Part shown: in pieces, positions 10,140 through 20,769 of the stretch
How positions within the stretch are numbered: the stretch's first letter is position 1
Layout of the letters: every line of letters begins with the position of its first letter
Assembly: GCA_026122225.1 (NCBI GenBank)
Contig: JANEZZ010001905.1
Span: forward strand, 2,170,001 to 2,234,000
From: Heloderma charlesbogerti
Lineage: Eukaryota > Chordata > Lepidosauria > Squamata > Helodermatidae
Reading direction: 5' to 3'
Length of the DNA stretch: 64,000 nt
Notes under the pieces: generated by a model
The model's input: only the letters and a program-made list of their open reading frames with translations
Databases searched by the model: none
What the model was told of the DNA's origin: nothing
Translations under genes and position numbers: made by a program

Positions 10140-11235
10140 GGAGGAGTTACATCTGCTATTGGAATAGCAAGAGGTTTTGATTTGTAACCACAGCTGGATG
10201 AACCAGATGTTATTGCAGAAGGGAGAAAGGGGGCAGGGAGGAAGATAACAGCAGGCTTGATTTTGGAGAAGTTCTGCATTCAGCCCAAGCCGGACTGCTT
10301 GGAAACCCTGAGGAAGTGAACTGCCTCTGCCTTCCCGGACTGAGTCACTGCCGCCAGTCTCCGGGGCAGTCTTTGCTCAGCAATGTGGGGAAACCATCCA
10401 GAAGTCTTTTAAAGTGGTAATCTTAAAAATAGCAAAGGAAACTCTTTTCTTGCTGAAGACACAGGAAGAAAACTTTCTTTTATTTCTTCATTCTTGACAG
10501 CGTGCCAATAAGAGAGCTGAAAGTCCACGAAAGTGTTGGCCATTATAACTGTGTTACACTTCGCTGCTTTTGCTGCAACAGACTGATGCAGCAGCCTCCT
10601 TGGAAGCTCGTAGCCAATGCACTCCTGGCTTTTAACCTGATTTAAGGTCCTGATCTGACAAAGGGTTCCGGGTGTGGAAGATCCAATGTGAGCAGAGAGC
10701 TCCTTTGCCCCGAAAGGTTTCCCCATTCATTTCTCTGGAGGAACGTGAGCTGTGTACGAACAAGAGATCTGTGGGCATATATCACAAACGAATGTGTCTT
10801 CTATACAGCAGCAGCTCTCCAGGGGTCAGGTGGGGCTGGCGTGGTCTTTCCCAGCCCTACTTTCAGAGATACTTGTACCTGAAGATGCTAGGAATGGAGC
10901 CTTTAACTATAATCCTTCCTCCAAAATACACAGCTCTGTACAGGTGAGATAATGCTGCAAGGACCCTAAAGTTCCAATACCTGCCCAAAGGCACCAACCC
11001 CCAGGCAACCCCCACTCCAAATCAGCCTAAAACACAATCCAGCATTCCCCAACCAGTCGTCTGGGAAGCACTGGTTCACTTGGGACAGGAATGGTTTTAG
11101 GGGTGCCGCAAGGTGCATCCCCCAGCAAGAAATCCTGGGCAATAACTCTTGCATGGCATAGCCATCTAAAGGGTCCAACTACCCCCAGTTCTTGTGCCCT
11201 GGGGTCTCTAGCCATTTTCCATGGTGGTAGCAATG
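10140..11235. other. intronic stretch, mostly unique
   Basis: No recurrent repeat wording and no convincing coding region. The open frames seen (for example around 10409-10726 minus and 10672-10947 plus) overlap each other on opposite strands and lack recognisable domains. Confidence 0.3.
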
Positions 11236-11242
11236 CCCTTGT

Positions 11243-11372
11243 TCCAGCCTTCCCCAACCTGGACTGCAACACCCATAATTCCCAGCTTGCATGAGCATTG
11301 GCCACGTGAGCTGGGAATTATGGGAGTTGTAGTTCAACCCATCTGGAGGGCAGCAGGTTGGGGATGGATAAC
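11243..11372. mobile_element. palindromic MITE of the CCAACCTGG...GGAGGGCACCAGG family
   Basis: Left half reads CCTTCCCCAACCTGG then CATAATTCCCAGC; right half is the complement, AGCTGGGAATTATGGGAG then GGAGGGCAGCAGGTTGGGGA. Relatives are listed at 25962, 27030, 45178, 48373, 49808, 53297, 53487 and 63690. Confidence 0.75.
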
Positions 11373-11422
11373 CTATTCAAATCTTGCGCTGCTCAGATGA
11401 CCGGAGAAATACATGTTATGGA

Positions 11423-11497
11423 CTGTGATGACGATGTTGATGACGATGTTGATGTTGATGACGATGTTGATGTTGATGATGATGATGATGATGATAG
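11423..11497. repeat. GATGTT/GATGAC-type simple repeat
   Basis: Alternating GATGAC, GATGTT and GATGAT units, degenerating into a pure (GAT) run at the 3' side. Confidence 0.95.
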
Positions 11498-11519
11498 CAG
11501 CTAAAAACATACATTCCAA

Positions 11520-12785
11520 TTTTAAAGGGTTACTTCATGCTTTGGACTCATGAGAATAATGTCCAGCAGACCCTTGGAGTGTCCATAAGAAGCCCACATT
11601 TTCTTGTCAGGTGTGAAAAGGGTCCTAGGGCCCCTTTCACACATTACACAGACAAAACCTGTATCGGTCAAGTTGGAGTCACAGCTAGACCTGGCTCTCC
11701 AGTGGATATACCTGTGGGGTCCTTGGGATTCCTCCCTATATGAATCACTTTCCAGATTTTGTAGGTCTGCATCGTCTGATCCTGTCTGCTCTGCTGAGCA
11801 CCGATGCTGTGTGAGAAAATCCACTATTCTTCCATTATCAATTTGGGGACATTGTGCAGACTTCTGCACACGCACAGCTTGCCACAATGTTCAATTTTCC
11901 TGCTTTGTTTTGCTTGACCCGTGAGCATGAGCGCATATGTGCACTAATTAAATCTTAGTGCAAAAGAAAAGGATCATACCGTGATCGTGCAGCGGCATCA
12001 ATATTACTTTTTATGCTGTGATTTAATGTGCTTGTGCACATCTGTTATCTATACGTTTAAAAGGAGGAGGAAGGGAAGACGCCAACAGAAAACTGTGGCA
12101 AAGCATGCACAGTGTGCACCCAGCAATTCAAAAACCAATTCTCCAAATTAAATCAGGAGTCAGGCGGCATGGAACATCGGGCAGAAGCAACCCACAATTC
12201 ATTCACCTATGATACGTGCGGCTTCAAATATCTGTGTGCCACATCCCCACTCTACATTTTTAGGTACACACCTTAGAAACCATAATGTGTGAGAAAGCAC
12301 TTAAAAGTGGCTCACCTGGGTGTTCCCTCCTCCCCACCCCAGTTCTTTTCAGAATGGTTCAATTGAGGAAAGAGCTACAGTGATTATCCTCTAACAAGAG
12401 CATAACTTATTAAGAGCGAAGGCAGGGGGCCATTCATCTTCTTGAAACTCTTCCCATTAGCACAGTAAGAGTTCTTGCTCTAACGTGGCTATTTCTGTGT
12501 GATTTACAGATGCAACACTGAAACAGATATTCTCAAAGCTCTAGAATCTGGTGTCGATCTACCGTAACCCTGCTGGTTTCAAGAGACGGAGGTGTGTGTT
12601 ATACCAATTGCGCAGGTTTTGCCGTTTTAAATTTTCACCTTGCTCCTCACACCTGCCCACGTTACGCAGCCCCCAAAAGGTTGCACAGCAGACGCCGGGG
12701 CAAGAAATCAGATCGAGCATCTAGATACTGGGGCTGTTTTAACAAGAGATGCTGTCAGGATTCCGTTTGCCCCCACTGATCTTCA
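11520..12785. other. intronic stretch without recognised gene
   Basis: A short inverted repeat (AGGTGTGAAAAGGG...CCCCTTTCACAC, about 11610-11645) is the only structure seen. Otherwise single-copy-looking DNA with chance frames on both strands. Confidence 0.3.
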
Positions 12786-12818
12786 AACGCCGAATCAAAC
12801 ACAGACAAGAGGAAAGAA

Positions 12819-13943
12819 ATGGTGGTTCAGCTATTAAATAAGGATGGCAAAATGATAACAGATGACAAAGAAAAGGCAGAGGTGCTCAATTCCTACTTTG
12901 GCTCAGACTTCTCCCAAAAGAGGGTCTATGACCCCCCTGGCAAAGGCGAAGTACAGGCTGAAGGGGCAGGATTGCAGCTTGAGATCGACAGGCATATGGC
13001 CAAGGAACACCTCATTACTTTGAATGAGTTCAAATCTCCAGGGCCAGATGAACTGCATCCTAGAGTCATAAAGGAACTGGCAGAAGAACTCTCAGAACCA
13101 CTGTCTATTCTCTTTGAGAAATCATGGAGGACGGGGGAAGTGCCGAATGACTGGAGGAGGGCTAATGTTGTCCCTATCTTCAAAAAGGGCAAAAAGGAGG
13201 AACCTGGGAACTACAGACCAGTCAGTCTGACATCAATTCCTGGGAAAATTCTGGAGCAGATTATAAAGCAATCCATCTGCAAGCACCTTGAAAACAATGC
13301 AGTGATTACTCGAAGCCAACATGGATTTGTCAAAAACAAGTCCTGCCAGACGAATCTGATCTCATTTTGTGATCAAGTAACCTCCCTTGTGGACCGTGGG
13401 AATGCTGTAGACATAATATACCTCGCCTTCAGCAAAGCTTTCGACAAAGTGCCCCATGATCTCCTGATGAGCAAACTAGCTCAAAGTGGGCGAGATGGAA
13501 CAACGATCCGGTGGATCCACAGCTGGCTACAGAATCGGACTCAAAGAGTGCTTATCAATGGGATCTTCCCAAACTGGGGAGACGTAACAAGTGGGGTACC
13601 GCAGGGCTCAGTCCTGGGCCCAGTGCTCTTCAACATTTGTATTAATGACTTGGAGGAGGAGGTGCAGGGAATGCTGATCAAATTTGCAGATGACACAGAA
13701 TTGGGTGGGATAGCTAATACTTTGGAAGACAGAAACAAAATTCAAAGGGATCTTGATAGACTGGAGCGCTGGGCAGAAAACAACAGAATGACATTTAATA
13801 GGGATCAGTGCCAATTTCTGCACCTAGGAAAAAGAAACCAAATGCACAGTTACAAGATGGGGGATATGTGGCTCAACAACACTATAAGCAAGAAGGATCA
13901 TGGAATTGTTGTCGATCACAAGCTGAAGATGAGCCAACAATGA
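12819..13943 (+). pseudogene. CR1 ORF2 reverse transcriptase fragment
   Basis: 374 codons covering the RT fingers, palm and part of the thumb. The N-terminal endonuclease is absent by 5' truncation. Motifs B and C are intact, motif A has lost its first Asp (LAFSKAFD), and the frame ends early at a TGA where the family continues. As an LPP-intronic LINE relic it has no host role that the sequence shows. Confidence 0.9.
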
Positions 13944-14064
13944 GATGTGGCTGCAAAAAAGGCAAATGCTATTTTGGGCTGCATTAATAGAAGCATAGCT
14001 TCCAAATCCTGTGAAGTACTAGTTCCCCTGTACTCAGCACTGGTTAGGCCTCATCTGGAGTCCT

Positions 14065-14484
14065 GTGTCCAGTTCTGGGCACCACACTTTAAGAAGGATG
14101 CAGAAAAATAAGAGGGTTCAGAGGAGGGCAACAAAAATGATCAGGGGACTGGAAACAAATGCCTATGAAGAGAGACTGAAAGAACTGGGCATGGTTAGCC
14201 TGGAGAAGAGAAGACTGAGGGGAGATAGGATAGCACTCTTCAAGTACTTGAAAGGTTGTCCCAGAGAGGAAGGCCAGGATCTCTTCTTGATTATCCCAGA
14301 GTGCAGGACACGGAATCATGGGCTCAAGTTCCAGGAAGTCAGATTCCGGCTGAACATCAGGAGAAACGTCCTGACTGTTAGAGCAATACGACAATGGAAG
14401 CAATTCCCTAGGGAGGCGGTGGGCTCTCCCACACTGGTGGCGTTCAAGATGAGGCTGGACAGCCATCTGTCAGGGATGTTCTGA
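14065..14484 (+). pseudogene. CR1 ORF2 C-terminal fragment, shifted frame
   Basis: Encodes the CR1 C-terminal segment: RRATKMIRGLE, YEERLKELGMVSLEKRRLRG, FKYLKG, LNIRRNVLTVRA, VAFKMRLDSHLSG. It ends at a natural position just before the 3' tail. It is out of frame with the upstream RT fragment. Confidence 0.88.
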
Positions 14485-14568
14485 CTTAGATTCCTGCATT
14501 GAGCAGGGGTTGGACTCGATGGCCTTGTAGGCCCCTTCCAACCCTAATATTCTATGATTCTATGATTC

Positions 14569-15088
14569 TGAGAGGGTTCAATCTACAGCTTTAATTCCAT
14601 TACCACAAAGGGTCATACAGATGCAAATTCTCAGTGACTCTCAGTCTGCAAGGAAAAGCCTTCAGGGGGTTCAAAAGGTAGCTGCGAAAGTTGCCCACCA
14701 TTTGAAAGAAAGGCGGGCTCACTAGCCTAACTTCAGGGGTGGGGGGAGGTCGCTCTCTCTCTCGTGAGGCTTCTAAGCGCTGCTGTTCACGCAGAGCCAA
14801 TCAGGAAGACCTTCTACGTTCCGCCCTGGCCATCTCCCTCTTGGCTCCGCGTCTGCGCCTTGCATCTATTAATTCAGACTCGCCAAACACTGCCTCTCCC
14901 TGTTTGCTGCCTCTCACAAGGGGCGGTGACGAAGGACCTTCTTCCAGCTGGACCTCTGAAACCCGAGGAGCCTGCCTAGCCATGTCTGGCCTAGCCTGGG
15001 AACATCCCCACCCCCCGCCATGTCTGGCTGTTCCTCTTCAGAATCTGAACTGCTCTCCCACTTGCTGCACTGAGAAGCACTCCTGACA
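14569..15088 (-). mobile_element. probable LTR of the TGTCAGG family (copy 4, antisense)
   Basis: On the minus strand it begins TGTCAGGAGTGCTTCTCAG and continues GAGCAGTTCAGATTCTGAAG, matching the start of the LTR at 61391 (GAGCAGTTCTGATTCTGAGG). It encodes LIDARRRRG...AERRRSS in the region where the siblings have DARxRRR...AERR. It abuts the CR1 tail at 14568. The lower boundary and the target duplication are uncertain (GATTC against GACGC). Confidence 0.65.
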
Positions 15089-15200
15089 GACGCTTAAATT
15101 AGGCTTTCCAGGTCTCTGCAACAACATCACTCTCATCCATGTCATTACACAGTGAAATGTCAAGGGTCCATGCTCTTAGAAATGCCACGTGCACCTCCCA

Positions 15201-15325
15201 GGGGAGGCCAGTGGCTCCAATGTCAGTGGGGCAGTGCATCCGCTCCGGGTTTAGTCAGAACCAGCCAGAACTCTAACAGAGCGATCCAAGGGGCAGCGCC
15301 TCCATTGGCACCACCTTCTGCTGGG
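15201..15325 (+). mobile_element. fragment of the 9681-type palindromic MITE
   Basis: Shares GTCAGTGGGGC, ATCCGCTCCGGG and GTCAGAACCAGCCAGAACTC with the element at 9681-9851. The second arm is lost or rearranged. Confidence 0.6.
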
Positions 15326-15345
15326 GCAGCGGACACATTCTAGGC

Positions 15346-15586
15346 CAGGGGTGCTGAACCTCTGTCGGCCCAAGGGCTGAATTCCATTTCAGAGCGGCTG
15401 TCGGGGGCCACGTTCCCGCGGTAGGCAGGGCCAACTACAAAAGGGGCGGGGCAAAAATAGGTGCCACAACATTTCAGAATGGGGGAAAAACGGCACAAAA
15501 GCTGGGAAGCCATCAAAGGATTGGTGGTCAAGGGGAAGGGGGGCACCTCTGGGATTTGGCCCTGTGCCTGAGGTGGTGCACCCCTG
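15346..15586 (+). mobile_element. hAT-like MITE with CAGGGGTG ends
   Basis: Starts CAGGGGTGCTGAACC and ends GGTGCACCCCTG, an 8-bp terminal inverted repeat in the hAT style. The flanks TTCTAGGC and TTGTACAC agree at only 5 of 8 bases, so the duplication is not secure. Collinear with 1740-2057. Confidence 0.65.
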
Positions 15587-15589
15587 TTG

Positions 15590-16915
15590 TACACACACAT
15601 ACACAGAGAGGGACACAGACAGAGATGCCTGATGCTGTATATCTGCAACAGATTATCTTTAAGTCCACTTCTGTCCACAGGAATAAGGAAATGCAAGTCC
15701 ACCAGATCAGTTCCAATTTAACCACATTCCTAGGAACAACTGTACTCGGAAGCTTCCCATTTTACATCAAACACATTCACAAGTTGTTTCTTTCTTTAAA
15801 GGTACCAGAATTCTTAACCCCATTGGTAGGTACAAACTTCTAATCCCTGATGTGGACAACTTCATCTCTGACGCCCACCACGTTGCTGGGTCTAACATAC
15901 AGAGACCACTGAAAATTGCCTCCCTGTTTCAACTGACTCCTCCCCGGACATCAAGTTGCGACTTGCTCCCATTGCGTGTCTTGTCCTTGTGCTCCTATTC
16001 CACATTTCTGGCAGCCACTGTGAGGAAGATCATAAAGATTTGCAACTCGATGGTGGCCAGTCGCATATGGAGAACGTGAAAACATTACAGGCTTACCACG
16101 TAACACCCAGTTTAGCAAAAGGATCGTGTGTGCTCAAGTTTTCATCAGCAAGAGCAAGGCCAGACGGAGTCCTTTCTCCACAGCTTAATCCAATGGGATC
16201 GTCGCCAGATCCCTCTCCATCGCATCTTCGCACCACCCCTTTAAGTTCCATGCAACACAGATTGTGATAAACAACGCTAACGCTGCGCCCTTAAAAAGTA
16301 TCACCACCCTATGCATGATGGCATGGGTTACTTGTGCCTTGAGGTCGGTCTTGTGTGATCCTGACACTGTATTTGGCATAGGCTTTGTTTAAAGAAATAA
16401 TAGAGAGGTGGCAGGCAGGCAGAGCATTATCGATAGGCAAATGCCCCTCCTACCTGAAAGAATTATGTCCACGACCAACTTCCCAGGAGAGTTTTAGAAA
16501 GAATAATAATGGTATCTTTCCAGTTCCCCAGCTCAGATAGTCTTTTTTGTTTGAGAAGTTCTTTTTCGTTCTTTCTCCTGGGGCTGGTTGCTAAGGAACA
16601 CAGTATTACTTTGCTTTCTCTTTTGACCCGATTACTGTGAACAGCAAAGACAGTCTGAACATGGTCTCGCCACATGGCTCATGCAGGAACGCCGGGCTCA
16701 TTATGGAGTGATGAACTGCATTAAACTCTCCACAACCCCAGCCAGGTGGGAACTGCCTTTGTGGAGGTCTTGGGCACATCTGGGAGTCTTGTCACTGCCC
16801 TCTCAGTGTGTCTGTGTGTCTGTGGACGTGCAAGTGTCAGAAATGGCAGAATTGGAGAAGATTTTATAAAAGGGGGGACTCCTGGAGACTGCAATCTGTA
16901 AATCTGAGTCCCATG
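15590..16915. other. intronic stretch without recognised gene
   Basis: Mixed unique sequence. Short open frames on both strands, none with a known domain. No repeat words shared with the rest of the window were noticed. Confidence 0.3.
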
Positions 16916-16919
16916 ACAA

Positions 16920-18155
16920 TTTATTTTATTTATTTCATTTCTATACCTCCCAATAGCTGAAGCTCTCTGGGTGGTTCACAAAAATTGAAACCAAAAGGTA
17001 CAGGATAAAACAATATAAAATATAAAAGCATTAAAACCACAATATAACAATACAACCAGAATAAAACCTAGCAGCAATGCAGAGGTTTAAAATACTGACT
17101 TAAAACATCAAAGCTAAAAGACTAGGAAGCTAAAATGCCTGGGAGAATAAAAAGGTCTTCACCTGGCGCCAGAAGGAATACAATGTAGGTGCCAGGCAAA
17201 CCTCTCTAGGGAGCTCATTCCACAGCTGGGGTGCCACAGCAGAAAAGGTCCTCTTCCTGGTAGCCACCTGCCTCACTTCCTTTGGCAGGGGCTCACAGAG
17301 AAGGACCGCTGAGGATGACTTTGGGTCTAGGCAGGCACATATGGGAGGAGGTGATCCTTCAGATAACCTGGCCCCAAGCCGTTAAGGGCTTTGAATGTTA
17401 ACACCAGCACTTTGAATTGGGCCCATAAATGGACTGGCAGCAAGTACAGCTGGAAAAGTACCGGCGTAATATGAGCTCATTGGCCAGTTCCTGTTAACAA
17501 TCTTGCTGCCCTATTTTGAAGTACCTGAAGTTTCCGGACTGTTTTCAAAAGCAGCCCCATGTATAACGCATTGCAGTAATCCAGACGAGAGGTTATCAGA
17601 GCGTGGATAACTGTAGCTAGGCTCTCTCTGTCCAGATAAGGGCGTAGTTGGTATACCAGCCTAAGCTGATAAAAAGTGCTCCGTGCCACTGAGTTCACCT
17701 GTGCCTCAAGTGACAGTTCTGGGTCCAAGAGCACCTCCAAATTATGAACGTGATCCTTTAGGGGGAGTGCAGCCCCCTCCAGAACAGGTTGAATATCACC
17801 TAGCTGGGCAGACGAACCACCCACTAACAGTACCTCCGTCTTGTCTGGATTGAGTTTCAGGTTATTGGCCCTCATCCAGTCCATTACCGTGCCCAGGCCC
17901 TGATTCAGAACAGCCACTGCCTCACCTGGGTTTGATGAGAAAGAGAGACAGAGCTGGGTGTCATCTGCATATTGATGGCACCTCAGCCCACAACTCCGGA
18001 TAACCTCCCCCAGCGGTTTCATGTAGATGCTGAACAGCGTGGGGGATAAAATAGAGCCCTGTGGAACCCCATGGCACAGTTGCCATGGCACAGAGCAATT
18101 TATCCCTCTCTGTAACATGTAGTCCAATTTGTCTGTGTCTTGATGCCAACCCATT
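16920..18155 (-). mobile_element. L2-type LINE, 5'-truncated, with RT domain
   Basis: Minus-strand L2. The RT part of ORF2 is open from 18154 to 17477: motif B as [14 protein letters not shown], motif C as [10 protein letters not shown], then [29 protein letters not shown] and [15 protein letters not shown], ending with LQNRAARLL. Homology then continues in broken frames (17160-17430, the L2 C-terminal end) into a 3' UTR with AAAATATAAAAGC words and an AAATAAATAAAA tail at 16920. Truncation at 18155 removes the endonuclease and RT motif A. Confidence 0.88.
17477..18154 (-). pseudogene. L2 ORF2 reverse transcriptase fragment
   Basis: 225 codons of L2-clade RT palm and thumb. The catalytic YADD pair is present and the KLNPDKTE segment that follows it in L2 is conserved. 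Truncated at the 5' side before motif A and stopped by TAA at 17477 before the C-terminal LKKLHWLP-type segment. Cannot encode an active protein. The open frame starts at an arbitrary in-frame Met. Confidence 0.85.
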
Positions 18156-18164
18156 TGTCCATTA

Positions 18165-18441
18165 CTTATTCACACAGCACATAGTTGCATTTACTACCAC
18201 AAGATGTAGTGGTGGCAGGAAATTAGGATGGCTTTGAAAGAGGGTTAGACATCGTCATGGAGGAAAAGGCTATCCATGGCTACTAGACCTGATGGCTATA
18301 TATTGCCTCTATGATCAGAGGCGGTATGACTCTGTAGACCAGTTACTGGGGACCATAGGCAAGAGTGTGTTATTGCACTCATGTCCTACTTGTGGGCTCC
18401 CCACAGGCATCCAGTTGGTCCCTATGTGAACAGAATGCGGG
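18165..18441 (+). mobile_element. CR1-type 3' end, left part (split by LTR insertion)
   Basis: Reads TTTACTACCACAAGATGTAG, CATGGAGGAAAAGGCTAT, CTATGATCAGAGGCGGTATG, TGTCCTACTTGTGGGC and GTGAACAGAATGC, the standard order of a repeat with at least six more copies here. It breaks at 18441 and resumes at 19549. Confidence 0.85.
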
Positions 18442-19548
18442 TGTCAGGGTGGAAACTGAGCCGATAGAACCCCAGAGCAGTTCTGATTCTGAGGAGGATC
18501 AGCAATCCGTGGGAGAGGAGCCAGCTCATTCCTCACAGGCACAGCAGCTGGCAGAGATTCCTCCTATCAGCATTCCTGAGATAGACAGTGACCCTGGCAA
18601 TAGGGATGGCGGAGAATTTCTCCCCGAAACTTCGGGGGGCCGAGCGCCAACGTGTTCGGCCCCCCGAACAAGTTGCGGGGAGAAATCCTCCGCCCCCCGC
18701 CCCCCCCTGGGACGGGACTTACCTTCGCCGAATGTCCCTCCCGGCGGCGGGTCTGGCCGGTGGTTTGGCAGCTGTTTGTGTGGGGCGGGAGCGGCAGCCG
18801 GTCTTTTGACCGGCTGCCGCCGCCGCCATTCCAACAAAAGAAAAAAAGAAAAATGCCCCCGTGATAGGCTACGTGACGATTCACGTAGCCTATCACGGCT
18901 AGATTTGCAAACTCAGCCGTGATAGGCTACGTCAATCGTCACGTAGCCTATCACGGGTGACTTAAAAAAAAAAAAAAAGCACGTACGGATAATGGCGGCC
19001 CCCATAGGGAGCCGCCATTCCCGTTCCTTATTTGGTCGCTGTAGTCTACGTAAATCTTTACGTGGACTACGGCGAAAATAAGGGCAACGCATAGCAGCGA
19101 AGCGCCTCCCCCCCACTGCGAACAAGCTTCGGCGAAAGGTAAGGGACTTTCGTCCACCCCTACCTGGCAATGAGAGAGTGCAGGAGGGGGCTTGCTAGTC
19201 GCTCGATGCAGACGCAGGGAGCAACGAGCGACGGAGGGCGCGGAAAGGAGGCATAGCGCCCGTTTGGCGCGCAAGCAGCGGCCGCCTCCTGTGGACCCAA
19301 GGGAAAGAAGGAGGATCTCTCCCTAGCCCATAAGTTCAGAGTCTTCAAGTGATTCTCCTTCAAACGGGGATCAACTGCCTACCTGGAGCATAGGCTACTC
19401 TGCTGTTCATTGCTTAGTCGCTGGTGATTAGCATCTGAAAGAGTCATTAAGTTGTAAAAGGATTAAAGCCTTGAAAAGAATCCTTTCATCTGTGTCTTGC
19501 GTTGGCTATTGGAGTGTACTGAAAGAGGCCGCTAGGGCGCTCCTGACA
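18442..19548 (+). mobile_element. solo LTR (copy 2) carrying an inserted hAT MITE
   Basis: Starts TGTCAGGGTGGAAACTGAGC and ends GCGCTCCTGACA, the same ends as 61391-61943. The flanks GCGGG (18437-18441) and GTGGG (19549-19553) are a 5-bp duplication with one change. Removing the internal MITE and one duplicate leaves about 537 bp, the size of the sibling LTRs. The 5' part is open with SSSDSEED. After the MITE the Arg-rich segment (EGAERR, ARLARKQ) ends at the same SP-stop as its siblings. AATAAA-like words (GGATTAAAGCC) lie near 19461. Confidence 0.9.
18601..19162 (+). mobile_element. hAT-type palindromic MITE, copy 1 (complete)
   Basis: Ends TAGGGATGGCGGA and, on the complement, TAGGGGTGGACGA. 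Perfect 8-bp duplication CCTGGCAA at 18593-18600 and 19163-19170. The interior has hairpins: GTGATAGGCTACGTGA (18861-18876) pairs exactly with 18881-18896 across CGAT; a second hairpin of the same wording lies at 18917-18957; GGCGGCCCCCATAGGGAGCCGCC is an imperfect palindrome; and CTACGTAAATCTTTACG is followed by its partner. No coding capacity. Confidence 0.92.
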
Positions 19549-19605
19549 GTGGGATTAGATGGACCCTTGGTCTGATCTAGCATGGCTTTTCTTATGTTCT
19601 TAACT
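19549..19605 (+). mobile_element. CR1-type 3' end, right part
   Basis: GATTAGATGGACCCTTGGTC, then CATGGCTTTTCTTATGTTCT, completes the repeat interrupted at 18441. Confidence 0.85.
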
Positions 19606-19609
19606 GAAG

Positions 19610-20680
19610 TCTCATGTTGACTTCTCCCCTTCTATAAAATGTAGCCAAATATGCTCACGTCTTGAAGCTAACAAGTTGTGTCATTCCCCGTCCCCTCCAA
19701 GGGCAGCCAAATGACATGGAGCAGAGGCAGATATTTTTATTGTTACATTTATATGCTCACGATGTCATGAAATCAGGGCATCGGTAGGTTGGACTACACT
19801 TGGCAAAGGGGGGATCTCTCACTGTAGGGCTGCCATTTTCAGCAGCAGCCCCATGCTGAGCAGAGGGATGCACAAGCATCCCTCTGCTTGCCCCCAAAGA
19901 AGTCAAGACTTGGTGAGCTTTCCAAAGGAATGATCACAAAGCATCCACAGGATCGGGGCAAATGCAGAGTTGCGAGCAGAGCTGTGCTTGCCCTAGTCTT
20001 GCTCCCAAACATTCCATCAGGGGTGCTTGCTAGTGGCAAAACCCCCCACCATTCTTTTAAGAACAGTTAAGTTGCAAGCTTATGCCACTTCACAAACTTA
20101 AAAAAAAAGAAGGCAACACAAAAAGGAGTGATCACTCTGCTCCACTGTGGCAATAAGATGTCTCCACCTCACCACCTGAAAATAGCTTAATAAATATTTC
20201 TACACCTGCTGCATGGTTAATCTGTAGAAGAACCCTCCATGGAAACTCTCTAGATGTCACAAACGATCTTCATGCCAAGGTCAAGCTGATCCTCGTTTTG
20301 TTAAGTGATCATCAACCCTGGGTGCGCCTGGATGATGTGCTATTCACACCATCAAGGCCACACTGGACCATCAGTCGTTGAGAGTGAAATTGCAGCTGGG
20401 AGGTATTTCCCTTCCCATGGGATGCTTGGAGGGGAGAGGAGGCCATTCTGAGAAGGACCGATGGTGTCGTCGTGCTTGTCCTCTCTGAAGCCAGGAGAGC
20501 ACAGTGTGTATGCAAGCTGGGGGCGGCGGGAGTATCTCTACACCTGAATTGATGCCACAAGTTGGTCTCACTCTTGTCCAGGTGTGTCATCCGTGCCGCC
20601 TGAGCCCTGTATGGTTTCCATGCCTCACTCCACACTCTCTCACACAGTGCAAGGGAATGAGGGGTAAGACCACAAGGGGA
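19610..20680. other. intronic stretch without recognised gene
   Basis: No shared repeat wording and no coding signal. The palindromic GCAGAGGGATGCACAAGCATCCCTCTGC around 19858-19885 is a local hairpin (arms GCAGAGGGATGC). Confidence 0.3.
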
Positions 20681-20682
20681 CA

Positions 20683-20760
20683 TTGTGATGTAGTGGCTAG
20701 AGTGGCAGGCTGCACTCAGGGATAGCTAGGCTGGCTTTAAGCTGAGTATCACAAGCATGT
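20683..20760 (+). mobile_element. SINE head fragment
   Basis: TTGTGATGTAGTGGCTAGAGTG matches the A-box region of the MIR-like SINE at 4783 and 53690. The rest is too eroded to follow. Confidence 0.5.
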
Positions 20761-20769
20761 CAGGGCTCT

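Larger units (their letters stand above)
12790..14568 (+). mobile_element. CR1-clade LINE with most of the RT domain of ORF2
   Basis: 5'-truncated CR1. An open frame 12819-13943 encodes the reverse transcriptase of ORF2: KSPGPDELHP, NYRPVSLTS, HGFVKNKSCQTNL, motif A as YLAFSKAFD, motif B as GVPQGSVLGPVLF, motif C as KFADDTELGG. The usual catalytic Asp of motif A (YLDFSKAFD in CR1 relatives) is Ala here, and the frame stops at 13941 after KLKMSQQ. Homology resumes in the same frame ([14 protein letters not shown]) to a stop near 14108, then in another frame (14065-14484) as KRVQRRATKMIRGLE and the C-terminal end. The element closes with the CR1 tail ATTCTATGATTCTATGATTC. Dead by at least one nonsense change, one frameshift and one active-site loss. 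Confidence 0.92.
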
